Origin: Narthecium ossifragum
Taxonomy: Eukaryota > Streptophyta > Magnoliopsida > Dioscoreales > Nartheciaceae
DNA: 64,000 nucleotides
Reading direction: 5' to 3'
NCBI GenBank assembly: GCA_963920575.1
Contig: OY986973.1
Coordinates: 17,470,062 to 17,534,061, forward strand
This document shows, piece by piece, positions 34,980 to 46,059 of the stretch; the first letter of the stretch is position 1, and every line of letters starts with the position of its first letter. The notes under the pieces are model-generated. The model did not search any database. It was not told where the DNA came from and was given only the letters and a program-made list of their open reading frames with translations. The translations under genes and the position numbers were made by a program.

Positions 34980-35031
34980 GCCTTAATCGTTATTTTTGTA
35001 AAACTTGAGGGTAGTAAATCGTAATTTACCC

Positions 35032-36513
35032 AAAATATATACCTCTATAAGCTTGTGATATTACAAATGTGTCCTGACACCCAACATATTACATATCCCC
35101 ACAGACATCGAAAAGATTCCCCTTCGTCCCCATGACGCTAACGGAACCTATAAAATGCCTATTTTCCCTTTTATTTATTTATTTTGATTAAACTCAAATT
35201 CCACACAAAGGACAAAATGGACATTCTATAGGGCTTTGACAACGTCATGAGGACGGTACATGATTAAGTTATGAAATGATTAAAATACCCTTCTTACATG
35301 CTTCTTTTAGGGCATTGCGGACAATCTTGTGGTATTTGCCACTCGAGCAAAGGAGACAGCTGTGTTCTACGAACGTGCTATGTTGTGGGCCTTGTGGCAG
35401 GTAAAGAGTGAGGACGATGATGTCAATTGTATTGCAGTTTAGTTTTCTAATTGGCTCTCTTTTTTAGCACCAAATGTTTGAACTCACTATTTTTGGCAAG
35501 TCATTATTGTGATTACTATTTGGTTGGACCCCAACCAATTAAATCTATTACTAAGGTAGGGATGTGGAGGCGGGGGAGGCCGAGGATGGGCGGATAGAGG
35601 CGTCTCTTGATGTTAAACCTGAAGAATGTGTGACACATGATTCAAACTCAGGACCTCCACTTTGATACCATAAAATAACTACAACCGTTTAATCCAAAAG
35701 CTTAAACCAACAGGTAAGGATGAGTTTATTAATATACTCTAATCGGTATTAGGGTCCAAGTCTTAACCCTCAAATTTGTTTGAAATGTATGGCATTTGCC
35801 TCCTTGAGCAATCAAAGGCTCAACTAATTCAAAAAAAAAAACAAAAAAGATAAACTCATCGAGCGAATCTTGGTTGATTTGGTTAAGCCAATCTGATCAA
35901 ACTCGACCCATGTGCAGTTATGATTTCAAATACGTCTCTGTTACCACGAAATTTGAAACGACGCTTGACATCGAGATCACATCGTCTCACGTCATCAATG
36001 AGATCCCCACCATCGATGTAAGCCAAGTGGTGTGACGGATGGCCTTACCCCGAGAAGCAATAATGGCCGTTAAAGACATCATTAACATTGAAACTCGGTT
36101 CACCTACGTGGACCAATCAGCAGCGGCAAGTGATGCGGTGCTGGGTACAAGGCCGTGTGGGAGAGAGAACATCAACCAATAGAAGTTCACCCGCATTTAA
36201 TGAAGACATGACATGTCAAGGCGAACCCCGATGCATCAACATCATCTCGGCAGTAGTCATCATGACATGACTCGAGTGTGATAATGACTCATCAAAGGGC
36301 TCTGTGTCCTTTGATAAACAACCATGATCTTGAACTTGATCCCATCTCGAAGAGCTACTCTATCTTGACGTAATTTCAAAGTCCTTTACTCAAGATATAG
36401 ATGTTTCGAATCAAGCATAATGTCAAAGCAAACAGTTAAAGTTTGAGTCCACTTGAAACTTAACTCCATCTCGAGGCATGAGTAATCATCAGAAGGGACT
36501 TAAAAACCTAATC
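35032..36513. other. Intergenic, one possible orphan exon
   Basis: No gene supported. A stretch 35313-35400 is bounded by TTTTAG and CAG/GTAAAG and is open on the plus strand (contains NLVVFATRAKETAVFYERAM). It has the shape of an internal exon, but I do not recognise it and see no neighbours for it. The rest is low-complexity or unique non-coding sequence. Confidence 0.3.
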
Positions 36514-36895
36514 AACACAAACCACACACTATGTTTATATAACTTTCCCTCTGGTAGGACGAAAAAGAGCCCTACTACGAGCAATGGAAAAGAGCCCTAC
36601 TGTGAGCACCTCTATCAACCCCCTGTTCTCAACCCCCGACTGACCGGACAAGGTTCCTCCTTCTCCGACGCCATTAACTGCGCCTTGGAGAGACGCTGTA
36701 CCAAGTACACGTGGAGAACCCTCTTGGGCTCGCATCGCAAGCCAAAGAGTACCCGTTCAAGACCACATAGCCGAAGCCGTGCTGCAAAAGATCCGGGGCT
36801 TGTATGGTGATGATCCTATCATTGTTGAACCGGAGGTTCTTCGTCGTGGCCGGGAACGATGGAGTCACACCCTGTTTGGAAGATTTGTTGGCGGG

Positions 36896-37165
36896 TGTTA
36901 GGATTTTCTAGGAACGAGAATCAAAGAAATAGGGAAAACAAAGACACAGAGATTTACGTGGTTCACCCTAAAACAGGGCTACGTCCACGGAGTTGCTGGA
37001 GTTTCACTATCAAAGGCGAAGAAGCCAATTACAAGATACAATGACGGCCGCCCATATAAAACCCTCATATCCTAGGGTTTCGGTACATAGGGTGTAGGTA
37101 AAATTACATAAACTACCCCTATCATAATCCAAGACAAAGAAAAGATCAGGCTCCACACCTCAACA
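36896..37165 (-). repeat. 3' LTR of the copia element (270 bp)
   Basis: On the minus strand it starts TGTTGAGGTG (37165) and ends ATCCTAACA (36896), giving TGTT/AACA inverted ends. It is preceded by a polypurine tract (CCAAGTGGGAGAAT on the minus strand, 37166-37179). The 'tcatatcctagggtttcgg' stretch near 37067 lies in the middle of the LTR. Confidence 0.85.
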
Positions 37166-37252
37166 ATTCTCCCACTTGGAGACTGTATCAAGCAAACCAA
37201 CTCCTCTTTACTTCCGAAGCGAATACTCACAGCAACTCAAACCTCTTCAACT

Positions 37253-40200
37253 TTAAGCTTGAAGACCAACTGAAGCTGAGCACAGCTTCAGTTTCTCAAC
37301 AGTCACAACCTTGGTCAACATATCTGCCGGATTTTGACTTCCTTGAATCTTCTTTAGTATGAAATCTCCATCTTCCAAAACTGATCGTATATAATGATAC
37401 CGAACCTGTATATGCTTAGTCCTAGCATGGAATACCGGATTCTTGGCAAGTTGAATAGCACTCTGACTATCACAATGCAAAGTACCCTTTCGATGCCCCT
37501 GACCAAGCTCCTCCAGAAAACCTTGCAACCATACCATCTCTTTGCATGCCTCTGTCATAGCAACATACTCTGTCTCAGTAGTGGAAAGAGCGACAATCTT
37601 CTGTAACTTGGAGACCCAACTAACTGTTGTACCACACAAAGCATATATATATCCTGTAGTACTTTTCCTACCATCAATATCTCCAGCCATGTCTGCATCA
37701 ACATAACCTTGCAGACCATTGGATGATTTTCTGAAACACAGTGCTGAATCTGTAGAGCCCCTCAAGTATCTCAAAAGCCACTTCACTGCTTCCCAGTGTT
37801 GCTTTCCTGGATTACTCATATACCTGCTCACAACTCTCACTGCATGTGCAATATCTGGTCTAGTACAGACCATGGCATACATAAGGCTACCAATAGCAGA
37901 AGAATAAGGTACCTTAGCCATGTAAGCACGCTCTTCATCTGTTGCAGGTGATTGCTCCTTGGATAGTTTGAAATGATTAGACAGAGGTGTGCTTACTGGT
38001 TTTGCACCATCCATGTTGAATCTCCCCAACACTTTCTTCACATATTCAGCTTGTGATAATAGCAAGGAACCATCTACTCTGTCCCTAGTAATCCTCATCC
38101 CAAGGATTTGTTTGGCAGCTCCCAAATCCTTCATAGAGAAAGTTGATGATAATTGCTCCTTCAGGTTGTCAATCTCCTTTTTGCATGAACCTGCAATCAA
38201 CATATCATCCACATAAAGAAGTAAGATGATATAAGAACTATCAAACCTTTTCACATAGCAACAGTGATCGGCCTCGGTCCTCAGAAAACCATTGCTGCTC
38301 ATAAAGTTGTCAAACTTCTTGTACCATTGCTGAGGAGCCTGCTTCAGCCCATACAAACTCTTTTGAAGTTTGCATACCATATTTTCTTTTCCTAGCACTA
38401 TAAAGCCCTGAGGTTGTTGCATGTATATGTCCTCCTCTAAATCACCATGAAGGAAAGCCGTCTTCACGTCTAGCTGCTCCAGATGCAAGTCTTCTTGTGC
38501 GACGATTCCTAGCACCAATCTGATTGTAGTCAGCTTCACCACAGGAGAGAAAATCTCTGTATAATCAATACCCTCTTTCTGTTGAAAGCCCTTCACAACC
38601 AGCCTTGCCTTGTATCTTTTGCTGCCGTCATGTTCATCTTTTACTCTGTATACCCATTTGTTATGCAGTGCCTTTTTATCTTTGGGTAACTCAGTCAACC
38701 GCCATGTCTTATTTGGCATTAAGGAGTCCATTTCATCCTTCATAGCAAGATCCCACTTGGTTGAGTCAACAGCCTGAATAGCTTCCTCGTAACTCTCAGG
38801 CTCACCACTATCAGTCAAAAGAATGTAATTCAAAGAGGGAGAGAAACGTTGCAGTGCTCTAATGGTTCTGGAAGATCGTCTGAGCACATTAACTGGAGTA
38901 TGAGGTTCCTCCTGTGGGGTTACATTTTCTAGATTTTCTGGGACATTGTTCTGCAAGTCATTCACAGGAAAATTTTCGAAGTTAACAACTTCTCGAGAGT
39001 CTGTGGCTTCATTATCTGCTCCCACTTTGTCCTTGTACACCACCTGTTCATTAAAAATGACATTCCTGCTTCTAATAATTTTTCGATTTTGACTATCCCA
39101 AAATCGATAACCAAACTCAGCATCACCATAGCCAATAAAGTAGCACTTCTGAGATTTGGAATCAAGTTTTGTTCTAGCAGCGGAATCAACATGAACATAA
39201 GCCAGACAACCAAATACTTTCAAAAAAGAGTAATTTACCTCTTTCCCGGTCCATACTTCTTCTGGAATTTTACAATCCAAAGGAACTGATGGCCCACGAT
39301 TTATCAAGTAAGTAGCGATGTTAACAGCATCAACCCAAAACATCTTAGGAAGACCAGCATGCAGTCTCATGCTCCTAGCTCGCTCATTAATTGTTCTATT
39401 CATGCGCTCAGCAACACCGTTCTGCTGTGGTGTTCCAGGAATGGTTCTCTCCATCTTTATTCCATTGGCAGCACAATATTCCTTGAATCTGTTATCAGTG
39501 TATTCCCCTCCATTATCAGATCTAAGACATTTGAGTTTCAGACCTAACTCATTCTCCACAAGTGCTTTCCAGTTTTTAAAAGTAGCATACACATCAGATT
39601 TATTTTTCAGAAAATAAACCCATACCTTTCTGCTAAAGTCATCAATGAAGGTCACATAATAATAGGAGCCTCCAAGAGAGGCAACTGGAGAGGGACCCCA
39701 TACATCTGTATGAACAAGCTCTAACTTCTCCTTCTTCAAGTTTCGTCCTCCTTTCAAAAAACCAACTCGTTTCTGCTTTCCCATGATATAGCTCTCGTAC
39801 AAGTCAAATTGGACAGATTTGAGATTAGGAAGCTTTCCCCTTGACTGTAACACCTTCATGCCCTTCTCACTCACGTGACCAAGTCGTCTATGCCACAAAA
39901 CAGACTCATCCCCTGAATCAGCAACTGCAATAGTGTCACTATTATTGCATGTCATATATAGGGTACCTGACTTGTTTCCATGAGCAACTACCATTGCCCC
40001 TTTTGAGATCTTCCATGCCCCAGCAACGAAATTAATGGCATAGCCATCATCATCAAGTTGACCAACAGAGATCAAATTATGCATCAACTGTGGAACATGT
40101 CGAACTTTCTGCAACTTCCATATTGACCCATTCGACACTTTTATTCTGACTTCTCCCATACCTACAATATCCATAGCCTCACCATCAGCCAAGTACACCT

Positions 40201-41137
40201 TCCCGAAATTACTGCTCACATAATTGTCCATAATTTCCCGGTGTGCAGTGGTATGAAAAGAAGCCCCAGAGTCTAGAACCCAAGAATCGAATGAACTAGT
40301 AACAGATAATAGAAGAGCATCATGTATCTCTTCCATAACAGTATTGACAGCATCAGTTTTGTTCTCCCCTTTCTTGGGCAATCAGCAATTTTTCTTAATG
40401 TGGCCAGGTTTGCCACAATTCCAACAACCCTCTTGTTTTTGTCCAAACCGTGACTGGCTTCTTCCTTGTCTTGATTTAGACCTCCCTCGATTAAAGTTCT
40501 TATTTGATCCTCTACCACGTTCTTCAACGTTTAGAGCGGAACCAGAATTCGAAGTACTCTCTCCTGAGTCCTTCCTGCGAATCTCCTCGCTAAGAATCTG
40601 ATCCCTAAAATCAGAGAACTTTAACTTTTCCTTACCAATTGAGTTGCTCACTGCCGTTCTCATTGCCTCCCAACTATTTGGCAGAGATGCTAAAATAATT
40701 AGGGCACACACTTCATCATCAAAATTAATTTCTACTGATGACAATTGATTTACCACATCATTGAACTCATTCAGATATTCTGAAACAGCAGCACCTTCAG
40801 CCATACGCAAATTGAAGAGACGTTTCATGAGATGTACCTTATTATTTGCAGAGGATTTCTCATACATATCGAACAAGACCTTTATCAGATCCGCAGTAGT
40901 CTTCTCCTTCGCCACATTATGTGCAACGCTTCTAGACAATGTCAACCGGATAACACCCAACACTTGTCTATCAAGGAGATTCCACTCAACGTCGTTCATC
41001 CCTTCTGGTTGCGTCCCAAGGAGAGGCTGATGCAACTTCTTGCCATAGAGGTAGTCTTCGATTTGCATTCTCCAGAATCCGAAATCCTTCCCATCGAATT
41101 TATCGAGCCCACGAACAACTCCATCTTCGCTTCCCAT
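37253..41137 (-). pseudogene. Copia gag-pol polyprotein with a single in-frame TGA
   Basis: ATG at 41137 (MGSEDGVVRGLDKFDGKDFG). The gag part has a UBN2-like region and a CCHC knuckle CWNCGKPGHIKKNC. TGA at 40382-40384 follows directly, and the same frame continues for about 1040 residues. In order: protease (WVLDSGASFHTT), integrase zinc region (LWHRRLGHVSEKGM), integrase core (FIDDFSRKVWVYF, SDNGGEYTD, PGTPQQNGVAERMN), reverse transcriptase (LDVKTAFLHGDL, YVDDMLIAG) and RNase H (GYVDADMAGD, STTETEYVAM). It ends at 37253. One C-to-T change in a CGA codon would explain the stop. Otherwise coding-intact, so a fairly young insertion. Confidence 0.9.
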
Positions 41138-41155
41138 CGCTCCCACTCGAACCAA

Positions 41156-41167
41156 GCTCTGATACCA
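41156..41167 (-). other. Copia primer-binding site forming the element's terminus
   Basis: TGGTATCAGAGC on the minus strand, complementary to the 3' end of plant initiator-Met tRNA. It normally follows the 5' LTR; here it directly abuts the TSD. Confidence 0.85.
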
Positions 41168-41992
41168 GCGGGTAGGAGTAAAGTTTCTCCACCGGCGTTT
41201 AGCCCATCTCTAGAGAACCAAGGAACCTTTCCTCGTTACAGATTGTGTGGATGGCGTTTTCGCTTTCAAGTTTGGCAATGATGAAGACGTCCTTCATATC
41301 CTTACTAGAGGGCCTTGGATAGTTTGATGGCAAGATTCTTTCGCTAATCCGCTGGCGTGACTGCTTCCAGCCGACGGCAGAGGCCTTCACACTTGTTCTT
41401 GTTTGGATGTGCCTCCCAGATCTTCCCTTTGAATTCTTTGAACGGGAAGCCATTCAGTCGGTTGTCGCAAGAGCTGGCCCCCTTTTGGCCGTTGACGCCT
41501 CCACCACCTTTGACGATAGGAGCCGCTACGCAAGGGTATGCATCGAAGTAGACATCTCTAAGTCGGCATGCCTGGGGGATGTTGTTGGAAGAGGCCCTTC
41601 AAGTTTTAAACAACCTTTTATTTATGAAACTATGGTCATTTGTACAAACTGCGACTGTTTTGGTCACCGCGCCCCGTTTTGCACCAAGATGGCATCGCCG
41701 GCAACCAGTTGCTCTATGGACCAAATGGAAACAATGAGGCACCACCAGAGGCATTAGCTGGGATGGAGAAGAATCATGAGAAGATTAAGCAAGGGCCTGG
41801 GTATGAGGAGAGTGGAGAATGACACACGATCCCACCCCCGCGTCTCCGGCCACCAGCTGCTCGTCCGCTGCTGGTTGAGAGGAGAACGACGGGTACAACT
41901 TTTGGGCCCCTCATGGAAGATTCCAACGGAAACATAGCTGGTGTGGGGGAGGAGACAATGGACTGGCAAAGGAAGAAATCACATGACACATC

Positions 41993-42778
41993 TGAGGGTG
42001 CGTTTGGATGGCATGGTATGGGGTGGATTAGATGGAATGGGGAATGAGCGGATTCCGCATTCAGCCCATTCTCTTGTTTGGCTCGTTTTGTGATTTGGAA
42101 TCGGCCGGATCTGACCCGCGTCGGATTCCAAAAATTTGGAATCGCGGCGTTCGCTCGATTCGAGCGGACACTGTTGTCCATCCGCCGGAATCCGAATTTG
42201 AGATTCCCTTTAATGACTATTTTACCCCTTGATATTTAAAATGACTATATTTATCATAACTTTAAATATACATGTTGAAACTTTATGAAATTAGTCTCAT
42301 TGGAAAGATATCTTCGTTATGAGACCAATATTGAGTATTTTTGAAAGCAAATATTTGATGTAATTTAATTTATAAAATAATTTAATATATTATAACTTAA
42401 ATTATACTGAATTTTTAATAATTTATATCAATCATTTTACATGATTAGATGCATTCAAAGAATTAATTTGACCTAAATTTTCAATAATTTCGATCAATCA
42501 TATCTCGTGGGTATTGTTATTATTATAATGAAAAACATGTCTTAATTTGAAGAAAACTTAAAGTTTTATTATAAACATGAAAAACATGTCTATTAACATC
42601 CATAATAGACAAGCCAAACGCCAGAATCAACAGATTCAGCTCATCCCATACAGACCAACCAAACAACAGAACCAAAATACACAGAATCACCAGATTCAAT
42701 TCATTCCCCATTCAGCTAATTCCACAGATTCCTCATTCAGCTAATTCATCAGATTCAGATTTGCCAAACGCACCCTGA
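41993..42778. mobile_element. MITE-like element with GGGTGCGTTTGG inverted ends (TSD TGA)
   Basis: The 780-bp body 41996-42775 starts GGGTGCGTTTGG and ends CCAAACGCACCC, a perfect 12-bp TIR. TGA flanks it at 41993-41995 and 42776-42778. The TIR and the 3-bp duplication point to PIF/Harbinger, though TGA instead of TTA/TAA is unusual. Subterminal GAATGGGGAATGAGCGGATTC words link it to 19361-19782 and 61663-61882. No protein. Confidence 0.75.
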
Positions 42779-45700
42779 GTTGCAGACGGCGGAGCGGCGT
42801 GCCTTAGAGCTTGCTCCCCGAGGGACCACACGAGAAGCCTCCCGCTTGGCACATAGCGACAAAGCTAAGGAGACGTGGCAAGGGCCAAGGAAGCATGATG
42901 TGAAGGATAGAGGCAAGCAAATCGTTGATCATCCTGGACTGGAACCTAGTAGCTCATCCAACCGTCCAGCTGTCCAAGGAAAAAGGAATCCAATGTGGGT
43001 TCGCAATGGGCTAGGTGTGAATAAAGGACACCAAGGGGGCTCAAATCGCTATCAAACGCTTGAGGGGAGGCTGGACACCGCCACCGGCGATGACATCACT
43101 AGGCTCTCGCTCCTTGACGCCGACTGGTATGCGCGGGACCACGGAAACCTCCACCGTCCAGGGCCTATCGTTGTGCCACATGGATACCGACCTGCAAACC
43201 CAGGAGGAAATGTAGATAACGACACGGTTGGAATGGACTTGGGGGAAGAGGAGCTACATGACCACCATCAGGGAGGGTTTGCGGCTCTACACTCAGCTCT
43301 TGAAGGACCAGATACTGGCCAAGAACCCTTATTGCCTGATGTCACATCCGCTGGGGATATTGAAGAAGATCCACATGAAGAAGAAGCTCTCACCATCACT
43401 CATGTTTTTATGAGTAAAGTGAGCTCTACCAGTAGATCGGCCAAGCGATCCAGATCAGTGATCAGGTGAAGTTTTCCCCCCGAATAGTTCTCGATGTCTA
43501 AGCTTCTGGTTTGGAACTGTCGAGGTCTTGGGCATAGGAGATTGCTAAGCTCTTGTCAATGTTTGCTTCGAGAGAGGAGGTTGGATTTCTTGTTCTTGCT
43601 TTATGTGGTCTTGGTTGAAGACCAACTCTCAGTCATTGCTCACCAGCTTGGTCCTCAATGGCTCACCCATGTCTTGTCCTCCAATGTCTGACAAGGACGC
43701 ATCCTTGTAGTGTAGCGGGTCTCTATCGGTCTTGTTTCATTTGTGAACTACTCCAATCAAGCCATCCACGGTGTAGTCACTTCCTCTGTTTATGGTCAGT
43801 GGTTCTTCTCCATCGTCTATGGTGCCAGATCCTGGAGGGAGAGAACGGAGCTTTGGCGAACCCTCGGCATGCTCAACAACTGAGGATGGGCTCATGTAAT
43901 GATAGGCGGCTTCAATGTTCTTGCATCCCCATCAGAGAAAAGAGGGGGTCGTCCATTTCAATACTCACGGTCAGTTCAAGACTTTCTCCACTTCATCTAT
44001 TCCAATCAGTTGATCGACCTGGGCTTCCGAGGACCTTTATTCACCTGGTGAACCGAAGAAGTGGTAGAGCACGCATCTTAGAGCGCCTCGATCGTGCCCT
44101 CTGCAACGATGCTTGGCGCACCGGGTTCACAACCACTGAAGTACATCTCCTCCGCCACTATGAATCTGATCATAGACCCCTTTTGTTGTGCCTCCAGCCT
44201 GAGCTTGCGCGTCCTGGCCCCTCCCCCTTCAGCCTCCGAAACATGTGAGTTAACACTGCTGAATTCATAAAAGCTCTTCTTCACTCCTGGAACAGACCAA
44301 GGCGAGGGTCCATGCAATATGTTTTCAAAGGGAGAATTAAAGAGGTGAAGGGTGTTGTCAAATCATGGAATAAACTGATTTTTATGATCTTTTCAACACT
44401 TAGCAGCATCTTGTACAACAACTTGAAGGTCTTTATTTACTTGAGGAACAAGGTCTTCTGCCATCCTACCAAGAAGCTCGCATGCGTTCCTTGGAAGAGA
44501 AACTGGTGGCGCACCGATTGAAGTGTGACAGATTTGAAGGCAAGCAACAAAGACTTGATTGGGTTCGATGTGGAGATAGGAATTCCAAGCTATTTCATCA
44601 GCAACTTCATGTCACACCCCATCATAACACAATTCTTGAAATACAGAATGAAGCTAGGGAGCTGATTACTGGACTTGAGGCAGTTGGAGAGACCTTCAAA
44701 AGACACTTTGCAAAGCTTTGGAAGAATAGGGATGGAAGGAGAGATCTGCCTTTGCCTACTCTCTCGATTCTATCTCAAGAAGGGTGCGCTGCTATGATCC
44801 AACCCGTTAATTCTGAAGAAATAAAGATCACCTTGCAGCAAATGGGAAGAGAGAAATGTCCAGGACCAGATGGCTTAACAACGGAATTCTTCCCTACACA
44901 CTGGGACAACCATGGACTTGATGTGATACATCTCAGTGTCAATTTCTTCGAAACAAGCAAGCTCCCATTAGGCTGGAATGATACATTCCTTTCGCTCATC
45001 CCCAAATGCAAGAACCCACATTGGGTGAAGGATATGAGGCCCATCAATCTTAGCAACGTGATCTATAAGCTCATCACCTCCCTTATGGCATCCCGACTGA
45101 AGCCTTTCCTCCCTGAATTGATAAGCAAGGAGCAGTCAGCCTACGTCCAAGGTAGATCAATTCTTGATGATATTGCAATTGCTCAAGAGGCCATGCACAT
45201 GATTCGAACCGCACAAGTCTCCTCACCTATTATGGCAATCAAAGTGGACCTTCAATCGGCTTTTGATCATGTAAGTTGGAATTCCCTCAGACGAGTTCTA
45301 CTTGCTATGGGTTTCCCATCTCTTTGGATTTCTTGGGTTATGGAATGCGTCACAACTGCTCGCTTCTCTGTTATACTCAATGAGAAAGTGACATGACACT
45401 TTTGCTCAAAGCGCGGGCTGAGGCAAGGGGACCTAATGTCACCCTACCTCTTCATTCTTGTGCAGGAAGTTCTTACACGATTACTATAACAACCACTGCT
45501 TGCTCTCGAAGGAATCCCTTTTGCTCGTGGCAGGCTCAAAGTAGACCATCTTCTTTTTGCTGATGATGTTCTTTTCATCTCTAAAGCTAGTAGGGAGGAG
45601 GCCCAGAAATTAATCAACACCCTCAAGAGATTCTCTCAACTTTTTGGTCTAAATGCAAATCTTGACAAGTCAAGTGTCAAGTTTTCGCCGAGGACATCTG

Positions 45701-46059
45701 TTAGAAGAAAGCAACGAGTTATCAAACATCTTGGGTTTGGAAAAAAACAAAGCACCTGGAGATATCTAGGGATACTACTTAATGTACAGAATCTCACAGT
45801 CTCTGACTTTAATTACTTGATAGAAGCTGTGCAAGATAAATTACAGTCATGGCAGGCTCCTAAACTCTCCGAAGCTGGGCGCACAATTCTTATCCAACCA
45901 GTAATCCAGTCAATCCCAATCTATGCAATGTCTGCTCTTCCAGTTCCTTTCTCTGTTCTTCGCCACATAGAAGCTTTGGCATGAGATTCCTATGGGAAGG
46001 ACGCCGGGGAGGCCTATCAACAGTTTCTTGGGACAATGTTTGTAGACATCGAATGGAGG

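Larger units (their letters stand above)
33528..35031 (+). mobile_element. Non-autonomous MULE with about 45-bp terminal inverted repeats
   Basis: The left end GGGTAAATTGTGATTTACTA (33528 onward) pairs with the inverse of the right end (ending 35031); matching runs on through 'ACAAGTTTTACAAAAATAA' for about 45 bp. Flanks AAAGATATA and AAAATATAT are a possible but imperfect 9-bp TSD. Inside are a leader (33750-34380) and a fragment of a MuDR-type transposase N-terminus. No DDE domain. It starts only 48 bp after the right TSD of the LINE. Confidence 0.65.
36891..41172 (-). mobile_element. Ty1/copia element lacking its 5' LTR, with perfect TSD GCGGG
   Basis: The element is 36896-41167. The 3' LTR is 36896-37165 and the gag-pol reading frame is nearly intact. 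At the other end the sequence stops exactly at the primer-binding site (GCTCTGATACCA on the plus strand, 41156-41167). GCGGG occurs at 36891-36895 and 41168-41172. Host LINE coding continues on both sides: LFGRFVGG on the left, and GVKFLHRRLAHL followed by EPFLVTDCVDG on the right. So no 5' LTR was ever inserted, or it was removed with base precision. The lineage resembles Tnt1/Tork from the gag and protease motifs. Confidence 0.9.
36760..43469 (+). pseudogene. ORF1 of the second LINE (DUF4283, CCHC), in three pieces
   Basis: Pieces are about 36760-36890, 41173-41992 and 42779-43469. The first ends WSHTLFGRFVGG. The second has EPFLVTDCVDGVFAFKFGND, WMCLPDLPF-type residues (shifted frame) and the knuckle CTNCDCFGHRAPFC near 41645. 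The third holds the basic, acidic-tailed C-terminal part with RPGPIVVPHGYRP, stopping at 43469. Several stops and shifts. It aligns with ORF1 of the LINE at 29107. Confidence 0.7.

Noticed and set aside
37253..40381. A free-standing 1042-codon gene
   Set aside because: It is the pol part of the copia polyprotein, in frame with gag apart from one TGA; the apparent start codon is a TTG next to that stop.
41156..41167. tRNA-like sequence at the copia end
   Set aside because: Only a 12-base primer-binding site; no cloverleaf or tRNA gene around it.
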